A stretch of DNA of 64,000 nt, taken from Limnoperna fortunei. Its lineage: Eukaryota > Mollusca > Bivalvia > Mytilida > Modiolidae. A program made the translations under genes and the position numbers. Positions 60,001-64,000 of this stretch are shown here, piece by piece. The notes beneath the pieces are model-generated. The model was not told where the DNA came from, made no database searches, and saw only the letters and a list, made by a program, of their open reading frames with translations. Each line of letters starts with the position of its first letter. Positions within the stretch are counted from its first letter, which is position 1. The DNA lies in contig OX104122.1 in the NCBI GenBank assembly GCA_944474755.1, positions 19,803,714 through 19,867,713 of the forward strand, read 5' to 3'.

Positions 60001-63000
60001 ATATTTTCAGGATGTCTGACCGAATGTCACACATGTTAAACAATTTCGCTAGGTCATATACTGATCTAGTGATTTCTAATCTGGCGACACTTTTACAAAA
60101 TTGGAGACTAAAAATGCAGTTTGTGATTTTTTTGGTGCCAGCTTTTTAGATGCCAGAGCAGCCCCTGCATACAGAGGCATTGGCACCTATTTCATAGCCA
60201 GCTTGTGGTGCAAAAGCACAAAACTCCCTAGTCTTGCTGAAACTTTGTACAAAGAGCTTTTGATTTTAAATTCTCCATGTAAACAGTCACATATGCTTAG
60301 CAGCACAACTTTATGGATAATTTTCCAAACAAAAATGACTTGCTAACATATGAAATATTCTTATTATAAGAATCTTTAGTCTGAAACTTTGTCTTTTGTC
60401 TATTAAGGATGATAAAAAAACGCTTCTTAGATATATATGTATTGGCATTTTCAATCGATTACTATGACAGAAGTTTATAGTGCTGACTAAAATTTGGAAT
60501 TGTCTCCCTTCCACATCATGCATTGTAGCCTTCCCATCTAAAGCAAAAGCTAATATTTTACTGAAGTGGATAGGCCAAAATTTAGGTGCTTGAATATTTC
60601 CTCTAGCCCTATCTTACAAATTAAACAGAATCAATTAAACTTACTGATGTGCATTCATGGTGTCTGCCAGAATTTTTGAATTTCTGCCATCCAGATCGTT
60701 AAGTCGGACTGTGCCATCTACTGCTGCTGACAAAATCATATTAAAGTCCAATGGCCAAAATTTCATAGCATTGATACTGCCACCTGGGCCCATCTACAAA
60801 ATTCTACATTTCATAAATTTTGTTTTTGCACATACATGCATATTTTTGGAACACTCGTAATAAATAAACTTTTTTTGGCAATAATATGTGTAGCTTATTT
60901 TTGGTCAACAACCCAACAAAGTATATCACCATTGGATTCGTTATTGTAATCATGTTTGACATTTGTAGTCTAAAATCTGCTGATCATTGCTCATGAAATA
61001 TGATGATCCAATTTAACAGTGGTGGATGGGAGGGAGATTTGGTTGATAGGATCCACCTTTTGTGACAAAGGGAAGCAGGGAGAATCAGTGAGATTGCTCA
61101 CAATTTTTTTGTGACAAAAGGAAGCAGGGAGAATCAATAAGTGAGATTGCTCACAATTTTTTCTAGCTTTTAACAGAAAAATCATGGATTTCCCAACATT
61201 ATCCCTTAAAAAAATCATGTGTTAACTCCCATAATGTACAAAATACATGTATGAAACTTACACCTTGTACATGTATAAGCTTATCATTGTTAACATTAAT
61301 GGTATCCCAAAGGATAATGTCTCCTCCTTTGGATCCTACTGCTAAAATGTTTGGGTTTGTTGGATGCCACTCCATGGCTGTTACTCTGCGGTCAAATGGA
61401 CTAGCCTTGCGGCACAGCTGTAAATCTGATATTCTGTTAACAACAGTGCTAGATAAACTCTGAAAATAGAAAAACAAAGTAATGTTATCATGTTTTTACA
61501 TGTTATTAAGTAGTGAAAACATTCTTTATAATTTAATTTTAAAATACTCATTATACATAACTTTAAAAAATGGAAGAATGTATCCATGGGGCACAGATGC
61601 CCCCGCTAAATGAAGTCCCAAACAGGATTAGTTGTCCGACAGGTCTAAAAGTCGCTTAGGACGTACAACTTGTGATACTTAACCACCCTGCCAAATTTCA
61701 AATTGTTCTCATGTACGGTTTCTGAGACGGAAAGACATACGCACAAATGAAGTCCTAAACAGGAAGTAGTTGTCCGACAGGTCAGAAAATTGCTTAGGAC
61801 GTACAACTTGTGATACTGAACCACCCCGTCAAATTTCAAATTGTTCTCATGTACGGTTTCTGAGAAAAGCTTGACAGGTACATGTGTATTCAGTTCACAC
61901 AGTTCTTTTCAGACTATACATGTGCAAGGATACCACTTTCTCACTATTTTATCCATGTCATTATACTAGGGTCATGATTAAAGACGTAAGGATACAGAAA
62001 CTTAATTTTTAGTTGCCATCTTCACCAGTAATTTGTTTACTACCTCTCTTTTGAAGAGACTGATAAGCTCTCGTATTTTCACATACTTCATAAACAAACT
62101 TGTATCAGACTAAATTATTCTAGAAGGATGCTGTTCAATTCATGGATAATATAGGGAAAGATTCCTTACACACCGGTGAATGTTACAATTCTTTCTGAAA
62201 ACAATTAAGCTACAATAATGTAGCTCCTTTTTTTGTTTTTTTTGTTTTAATGGACGGAGCTACAAAGAGGTCCCATTACTCGTAATAGAGCAAAACACTC
62301 TTGGGATTAATACATATTTTCTGCTATTAAACTGGTATTTTTGTTTAATACATGTATATATTTTTTCCTTCTCCGCCGTTCAGTTGACATTTCTACAATG
62401 TCTAATTTAATAATTTTAACACTTTTTCGTAATCATGGCATTGTTGACAAAAACTGAAATTGTGGAGTGTAGAATTGTATCGGTCAAAATTTGATCCCAG
62501 ATAATGCAATACATCCGAAAAAATTTTGATCCGGATGAATATTTTACCAAATTGATTCAGAAATTATGCACTTCCGGAATTCTAATTTTGACAACAATGC
62601 ATGATTACGAATCAAGTGTAAAAATAACCAATTAGGTGTTGTAGAAATATCAGTTAAACTTTAAAGACATTAAAAAGTATGTAGCAATTTAGAGAAACAG
62701 TTGAATAGCTTATAATATGCATAAACCCCCCCCCGGGTGTGAATCACTCCCAGCTTGCTCCATTATGAGTAATGGGACCTCATTGTAGCTCCGTCCATAA
62801 AAAAAAAAAATATATATATATAAAAAAAAGGAGCTACATTATTGTAGCTAAAAACAATTAAACAAACCTTTCTGACTGAACATGCTGAATATTCTTTTAA
62901 TATTTGTTACCTTTTTCAGTGTAATGGTTGCTTTCTGTCCTCTTGAATACTGCTGAAGAAAATGAACAAGATTCCGACTACTGTAAGCCAGGGGAGTGAA

Positions 63001-63273
63001 TCCATAAATCTGTGGCTCATGTTCCCTTCGCTTCAAAGCAAAAATGCTGCCTTCTGTAACCTTTCTACAAATATCACTGTCCTTAATGGTAACCAATACA
63101 TCAATGTTTGAAGAATGGCCTGTCAAGCATGTCAAGTTATTTTTGTCTTTGTCAACCAGTTTGGATTTTTCTTCTGATCTGGTCAAATGTCTTCTTAATT
63201 TTCTGCTGTACGTTTCTTTTTTGTCTTCATTTTCTGCTCTGGTTTTCCTCTTACGTGTAGTTCTCTCTGGCAT
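41837..63273 (-). CDS. DDB2: DDB2: UV-damage DNA-binding WD40 protein, 9 coding exons
   Basis: Join of minus-strand exons 63273-62911, 61459-61262, 60793-60645, 50005-49906, 48161-47984, 46629-46487, 44362-44198, 43449-43404 and 42072-41837: 1578 nt, 525 residues plus TGA. All introns are GT-AG and all phases agree. Diagnostic DDB2 segments: [20 protein letters not shown] (about 142-161) with [19 protein letters not shown] (276-283), the WDxR box W306-D-V-R309 that contacts DDB1 (the equivalent human Arg273 is mutated in xeroderma pigmentosum E), [15 protein letters not shown], and [13 protein letters not shown] with the FQH hairpin (370-372) that inserts at the lesion in the known structures. 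In the nucleus DDB2 with DDB1 finds UV photolesions for global-genome nucleotide-excision repair and is the CUL4 ligase receptor. The N-terminus (about 1-60) is basic. The C-terminus carries a Lys-rich tail of about 65 residues absent from the 427-residue human protein. A splice acceptor (TTTTCAG) 4 bases before the ATG implies a 5' UTR exon further upstream. Confidence 0.93.
43404..43449 (-). CDS. DDB2: DDB2 coding exon 8 (residues 433-447, plus 1 nt)
   Basis: A 46-nt micro-exon: acceptor TTTGTAG|CTT, donor ATGG|GTATGT, phase 1. Encodes [15 protein letters not shown], matching human LNEFNPMGDTLASAMG. Confidence 0.9.
43625..44170 (-). mobile_element. Old, degenerate SINE pieces in a DDB2 intron
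   Basis: Landmarks of the 39-kb SINE family (TTTGTTTGTTTTAAATGTGG, then AACCCCCACCATCTGGCAGA at 43.63-43.74 kb; TTTTTCAGCTATTTCATGGC, CTTGCAATCCTTGCCAAGTA, CACTTGAACTCATAACTTTA at 44.00-44.15 kb) show two decayed copies in the intron between exons 7 and 8. Confidence 0.5.
44198..44362 (-). CDS. DDB2: DDB2 coding exon 7 (residues 378-432)
   Basis: Acceptor TAACAG|GCA, donor AGT|GTAAGT, phase 0. Encodes [54 protein letters not shown], matching human [20 protein letters not shown] and the ELRTIDVFDGNSG segment. Confidence 0.93.
44581..44690. repeat. 53-bp tandem duplication
   Basis: TTTGTGGGTATAAGGCTC(C/T)T recurs at 44581 and 44634, each followed by an A-rich tract and CATTGTGCC or TATTGTGCC. 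A C run follows at about 44711-44722. Confidence 0.8.
44873..45489. mobile_element. Pogo/mariner-type MITE with TA target duplication
   Basis: Ends CAGTCAAACTTCAGTAAACT and (inverted) CAGTAGAACTTCGATAACTC; both sides are flanked by TA (44871-44872 and 45490-45491). 617 bp, non-coding, in the DDB2 intron between exons 6 and 7. A CAGT terminus with TA duplication is typical of the pogo/Tigger branch of Tc1-mariner. Confidence 0.7.
45624..46279 (+). mobile_element. CTAGAGGCTCC-family repeat, copy B (both ends present)
   Basis: Starts TAGAGGCTCCTAAGAACCTG and GCTCACCTGACTT; ends GGACGCCAAGTGAATGCAAT, AGCTCACTTTGACC, TTTGTGAGCT. The end hairpin is decayed relative to copy F. In a DDB2 intron. Confidence 0.6.
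46487..46629 (-). CDS. DDB2: DDB2 coding exon 6 (residues 330-377)
   Basis: Acceptor TTTTCAG|CA completes Ala330; donor AAG|GTCACT (weak beyond GT), phase 0. Encodes [20 protein letters not shown] and [13 protein letters not shown] with the lesion-probing FQH hairpin. Confidence 0.93.
46930..47890. mobile_element. Possible TIR element in DDB2 intron
   Basis: The left end near 46930-46980 (GCTTACCAGGGATCCGGAAG, then CATTTCGGTCATTTTCC) resembles the inverted right end near 47830-47890 (GTAAGCATCAAGGGTCGGAA on the minus strand, then ATGACCGAAATTTA). An internal CCAAATTCCATGGTAGT (46991) is inverted at about 47097. Boundaries are uncertain. Confidence 0.35.
47984..48161 (-). CDS. DDB2: DDB2 coding exon 5 (residues 271-329, plus 1 nt)
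   Basis: Acceptor GATTCAG|GTG, donor TCGG|GTGAGT, phase 1. Encodes [38 protein letters not shown] and HGKGINS; carries the WDVR (WDxR) DDB1-binding box. Confidence 0.93.
48376..48560 (+). mobile_element. CTAGAGGCTCC-family repeat, copy C (5' piece)
   Basis: CAGAGGCTCCAAGAAGCCTG, TCATGGCTCAACTGAAC: left end of the family, decayed; the right end is not found. Confidence 0.4.
48616..49451. mobile_element. TIR element in DDB2 intron
   Basis: CATGCAGGGTTCGACATTAA at the left end is inverted at 49430-49451 (ending AACCCTGCCATG) with about one or two mismatches. Next to both ends are GGTCCAGTA/GGTCTAGTA-type segments. About 836 bp, no coding. Confidence 0.5.
49833..49936 (-). repeat. 52-bp tandem duplication of the DDB2 exon-4 3' end and splice donor
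   Basis: Units 49833-49884 and 49885-49936 share (plus strand) ACTT(G/A)TGAGGACCTAACTC, ACCTTCTGTCCCTCGTATGA and CA at a spacing of 52. Both carry the donor AAG|GTGAGT on the minus strand. Use of the downstream copy would add 52 nt and shift the frame. Confidence 0.85.
49906..50005 (-). CDS. DDB2: DDB2 coding exon 4 (residues 237-270)
   Basis: Acceptor TTTACAG|AT restores codon 237 as CAA. Encodes [20 protein letters not shown] then [13 protein letters not shown], matching human WFCSLDVSASSRMVVTGDN. Donor AAG|GTGAGT, phase 0. The 3' end and donor are duplicated in tandem just downstream (see repeat at 49833-49936). It lies 10.6 kb from exon 3. Confidence 0.9.
50216..51105 (+). mobile_element. 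CTAGAGGCTCC-family repeat, copy D
   Basis: Starts CTAGAGGCTCCCAGGAGCCT, TATCGCTCACCTGAACC; internal AACTCCTATAAGGAGTCC near 50816, and C runs at about 50454-50465 and 50954-50965. It stops abruptly at 51105 where another copy begins in the same orientation, so its own right end is missing. Confidence 0.6.
51106..51284 (+). mobile_element. CTAGAGGCTCC-family repeat, copy E (cut by gap)
   Basis: Repeats the first 180 bp of copy D closely, then runs into the 200-N gap. Confidence 0.6.
51285..51484. other. Assembly gap (200 N)
   Basis: Placeholder gap located where the left inverted arm of the first Penelope-like copy would continue. Confidence 0.99.
51740..53472 (+). pseudogene. Penelope-like reverse transcriptase / GIY-YIG endonuclease, truncated and frameshifted
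   Basis: The frame is open from within the inverted-arm junction ([15 protein letters not shown]), so Met at 51831 is not a true start. Visible: the [10 protein letters not shown] and [11 protein letters not shown] blocks, [11 protein letters not shown] (RT motif A), a frame change near 52180-52200, then [19 protein letters not shown] (motif B) and FRFIDDID (the FxDD catalytic box). A Cys-rich linker (CNRSNCKCC) and the GIY-YIG nuclease start ([16 protein letters not shown]) follow, ending [15 protein letters not shown]. Penelope elements pair exactly this RT with a C-terminal GIY-YIG nuclease. The first finger region is missing, so the copy is not autonomous. Located in the 10.6-kb DDB2 intron, opposite in strand to DDB2. 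Confidence 0.85.
53597..53637 (+). ncRNA. Hammerhead-ribozyme-like motif, copy 1
   Basis: Order: AATGC (stem I), CTGATGA core (53602-53608), an extra A, GCTC-TTTGGTA-GAGC (stem II), GAAA core (53625-53628), TATT, GCGTT (stem I partner, one G-U pair). The ATAT formed with the last core A is self-complementary, so stem III could form only between two molecules. Penelope elements are known to carry such minimal type I hammerheads. The extra A after the core is a deviation that may reduce activity. Predicted cut before GCGTT (after 53632). Confidence 0.55.
53785..53851. repeat. Perfect 21-bp inverted repeat
   Basis: ATATACAAGTCTAGAAGATT-A (53785-53805) and its exact reverse complement (53831-53851) around a 25-base loop, between the two Penelope-like copies. 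Confidence 0.85.
53897..53945 (-). ncRNA. Hammerhead-ribozyme-like motif, copy 2
   Basis: On the minus strand: ATTGTCGC (stem I), CTGAAGA core (53937-53931), GCTGC-AGGAA-GCAGT (stem II, with one G-U closing pair), GAA core, AGTACT (a 6-base palindrome serving as stem III between dimers), A (cleavage base, 53906), GCGATGT (stem I partner). All invariant core bases of a type I hammerhead are present. It lies about 170-220 bases past the coding end of Penelope-like copy 2, the same relative place as in copy 1. Confidence 0.65.
54116..55640 (-). pseudogene. Penelope-like retroelement copy 2, decayed RT and GIY-YIG nuclease
   Basis: Minus-strand pieces in order: [20 protein letters not shown] (RT motif A, near 55470-55400), [20 protein letters not shown] and [12 protein letters not shown] (motif B), a break near 55140, then [20 protein letters not shown] and [13 protein letters not shown] (the conserved LD and YxKPTD blocks), another break, [15 protein letters not shown] (Cys-rich linker), [20 protein letters not shown] (GIY-YIG nuclease), an in-frame TGA near 54310, and a C-terminal part to 54118. 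The catalytic DD box falls in a broken stretch. Sequence and linker differ from copy 1, so it is another family. Non-functional. Confidence 0.8.
55692..57133 (+). mobile_element. CTAGAGGCTCC-family repeat, copy F (complete)
   Basis: The left end CTAGAGGCTCCCAGGAGCCT contains an AGGCTCC/GGAGCCT hairpin. The right end is a perfect 15-bp stem with a 3-base loop (57101-57115 TAGCTCACCTGACCC and 57119-57133), preceded by GACGGACGCCAAGTGACGGC. An internal block of about 490 bp (CTAACTTTTTCTCTAGTTCT ... near 56200 and 56690) is tandemly duplicated; ACTCCTA(T/C)AAGGAGT hairpins and C runs recur. No coding. Widespread in this window and, as I recall, in bivalve genomes generally; its class is not clear to me. 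Confidence 0.65.
57637..58518 (+). pseudogene. Pogo/Tigger-like transposase with deleted catalytic centre
   Basis: The 249-codon frame starts with a psq/Brinker-like helix-turn-helix ([20 protein letters not shown] to [13 protein letters not shown], about 8-51), then a CENP-B-type helix-turn-helix ([20 protein letters not shown] to [20 protein letters not shown], about 67-128). The DDE domain begins with [13 protein letters not shown], whose Asp is the first catalytic acid, and [20 protein letters not shown]. It breaks after VQVHEN (near 58365). The next frame carries the usual C-terminal [12 protein letters not shown] and an acidic end [12 protein letters not shown] (stop about 58516). The second and third catalytic acids are therefore lost by an internal deletion with a frameshift. 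In the 10.6-kb DDB2 intron. Confidence 0.85.
58519..59265. other. Intron sequence, no structure recognised
   Basis: AT-rich, no coding signal. Confidence 0.45.
59266..59365. mobile_element. ~100-bp palindromic MITE-like unit
   Basis: TGTATAATGCGCAC (near 59293) is inverted as GTGCGCATTATACA (near 59338), and the outer TACCTGAAAAAAG faces the inverted CAAAAAACGGTA. A related single end (GTGCGGACAATACA ... ACAGCTTTTTACGGTA) lies at about 57482-57528, just upstream of the pogo-like gene. Confidence 0.45.
59366..60644. other. Rest of the 10.6-kb DDB2 intron
   Basis: No gene or clear element recognised; short open frames only. Confidence 0.45.
60645..60793 (-). CDS. DDB2: DDB2 coding exon 3 (residues 188-236, plus 2 nt)
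   Basis: Acceptor TTTGTAG|ATG, donor CATCA|GTAAGT, leaving two bases of codon 237. Encodes [33 protein letters not shown] and LDGRNSKIL, aligning with the human GGSITGLKFNPL and EGTTRLQDFKG segments. It was missed as an open frame because it is short and flanked by stops. Confidence 0.9.
61057..61160. repeat. ~50-bp tandem duplication
   Basis: TTTGTGACAAA(G/A)GGAAGCAG, GGAGAATCA and GTGAGATTGCTCACAATTTT occur twice, the second copy with a small insertion. Confidence 0.8.
61262..61459 (-). CDS. DDB2: DDB2 coding exon 2 (residues 122-187)
   Basis: Acceptor TTTTCAG|AGT, donor GGT|GTAAGT, phase 0 on both sides. Encodes [11 protein letters not shown] through [28 protein letters not shown]: first propeller blade, very close to the human sequence. 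Confidence 0.93.
61611..61866. repeat. 137-bp tandem duplication in DDB2 intron
   Basis: Units starting TGAAGTCC at 61611 and 61748; shared AGTTGTCCGACAGGTC, GCTTAGGACGTACAACTTGT and CTCATGTACGGTTTCTGAGA. A few percent divergence by eye. Confidence 0.85.
62208..62849. mobile_element. 642-bp foldback element with probable 10-bp target duplication
   Basis: Ends AGCTACAATAATGTAGCTCC and its inverse; the arms continue as GACGGAGCTACAAAGAGGTC, CCATTACTCGTAAT (inverted at 62757-62800), and inner arms with TTTCTACAATGTCTAATT and CGTAATCATGGCATTGTTGA are inverted near 62585-62650. Almost the whole element can fold back. AAAACAATTA occurs immediately before (62198-62207) and one base after the end (62851-62860). 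Non-coding. In the intron between DDB2 coding exons 1 and 2. Confidence 0.75.
62911..63273 (-). CDS. DDB2: DDB2 coding exon 1 (residues 1-121)
   Basis: ATG at 63271-63273; basic N-terminal region [20 protein letters not shown], then a segment ending [15 protein letters not shown], equivalent to the DDB1-binding N-terminal helices of human DDB2. Donor AAG|GTAACA, phase 0. The exon itself begins at 63277 after an AG acceptor. Confidence 0.88.
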
Positions 63274-63277
63274 ACTG

Positions 63278-64000
63278 CTGAAAATGAACATCACAACATT
63301 ACATAACAAAATCTCTTGGTAACATTACTTCTGCATGTAGATGTATGACTGGTTACCTTGCACCTGTATGCACATTATTTTTTGTTTTGTTTTTTAAAGA
63401 GTAAAGGCAGGGCAAGTTTTTTTTGTGTTTTTTATTATTAATGCTTTCCATTAAAACTACAATTGTGATTTGTGATCAATTGATTTTAATGTCTCAAGTG
63501 AACTGTTCCATTTTTGTATGGCATATTTATAATTCGTTGATACACCAACTCAAAAGGCTCACACTGTAAAAAAAAAAAGAAAAAAATTGAAGAATGTGTC
63601 ATCATTTAAATCTATTTTATCTTACTGCTTTTATGGAAAGAATTTTTTCATTTCTTAAAACTACAACAAATTGTATTCGTTCCGTCATCAAATCAAACTT
63701 TATTCAGTAATTTTAATTTACTGTTAAATTCAAAATGTCAGCTCCGAGAAAAAATTTCACCTCGACATTTCAAACATGGATTACTTGATTGAACATAGTT
63801 TTTTAACATACTGAAAACAGGTATAGTCTTTGTTTTATTTTTTTTTTCATTATATTTCATATGTTAAAATATACCAAAATTTAAAGACTGATGAAAATAA
63901 TAAATACATAAATACATGAAATGGGAGGTTTCATTTCTATTGGTTTTTAGTAACGGGTTAGGTTTTCAGGGGAAATTAGACTTCAGAGAACTGGTCATTA
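63278..64000. other. Upstream of the DDB2 start: 5' UTR intron or promoter region
   Basis: The TTTTCAG acceptor at 63278-63284 (minus) implies an upstream non-coding exon. Possible donors (GCAAG|GTAACC near 63355, AGCA|GTAAGA near 63625) exist but cannot be chosen between from sequence. No other gene is visible. Confidence 0.35.

Noticed and set aside
60101..60346. 81-codon frame in the long DDB2 intron as a possible extra DDB2 exon
   Set aside because: Wrong strand for DDB2 and no similarity to WD40 proteins; exons 3 and 4 already join in phase.

Overview
This window reads as gene-poor, AT-rich nuclear DNA of an invertebrate animal, most likely a bivalve mollusc (mussel-like). The reasons are GT-AG introns, a metazoan DDB2 gene with long introns, an intronless-CDS B-box/NHL (TRIM-like) gene of a kind that is expanded in bivalves, Penelope-like, DIRS-like, LINE and pogo elements, tRNA-derived SINEs, and an interspersed repeat family that starts with a CTAGAGGCTCC end. 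The species call is inference. There are two assembly gaps of exactly 200 N (863-1062 and 51285-51484); both lie inside inverted repeats.

Layout. 1-3.0 kb: a GC-rich foldback repeat, present twice around the first gap, with a diverged inverted copy at 2.8-3.0 kb. 3-24 kb: no recognisable gene; several non-autonomous elements, including two MITEs with perfect 9-bp target duplications (17.2 and 18.56 kb), a large element with scattered GTAACACAA-type motifs (8.6-12.0 kb), an element with about four tandem units (19.7-20.6 kb) and a palindromic MITE (21.9 kb). 25-26.1 kb: decayed LINE reverse transcriptase. 26.3-30.3 kb: a 42-bp minisatellite of roughly 95 copies whose unit is open in frame. 31.6-32.3 kb: DIRS-like RNase H remnant. 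34.7-35.05 kb: inverted SINE pair. 35.4-37.1 kb: TRIM-like gene on the minus strand. 37.1-40.3 kb: SINEs and a decayed paralogous piece of the TRIM-like gene.

41.8-63.3 kb: one complete coding region for DDB2 (damage-specific DNA-binding protein 2) on the minus strand. I resolved nine coding exons (525 residues) with consistent phases and GT-AG borders. DDB2 acts with DDB1 in UV-damage recognition and as the substrate receptor of a CUL4 ubiquitin ligase. The WDxR DDB1-binding motif and the FQH damage-probing hairpin are both present. Its introns are packed with transposons. The largest (10.6 kb) holds two Penelope-like retroelements in opposite orientation, a pogo-type transposase with its catalytic core deleted, and four members of the CTAGAGGCTCC repeat family.

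Most notable: two hammerhead-ribozyme-like motifs, one at the 3' end of each Penelope-like copy, each with a tiny palindromic stem III as expected for dimer-acting ribozymes; the large frame-preserving minisatellite with a sharp change of repeat type; and a 52-bp tandem duplication of a DDB2 splice donor.
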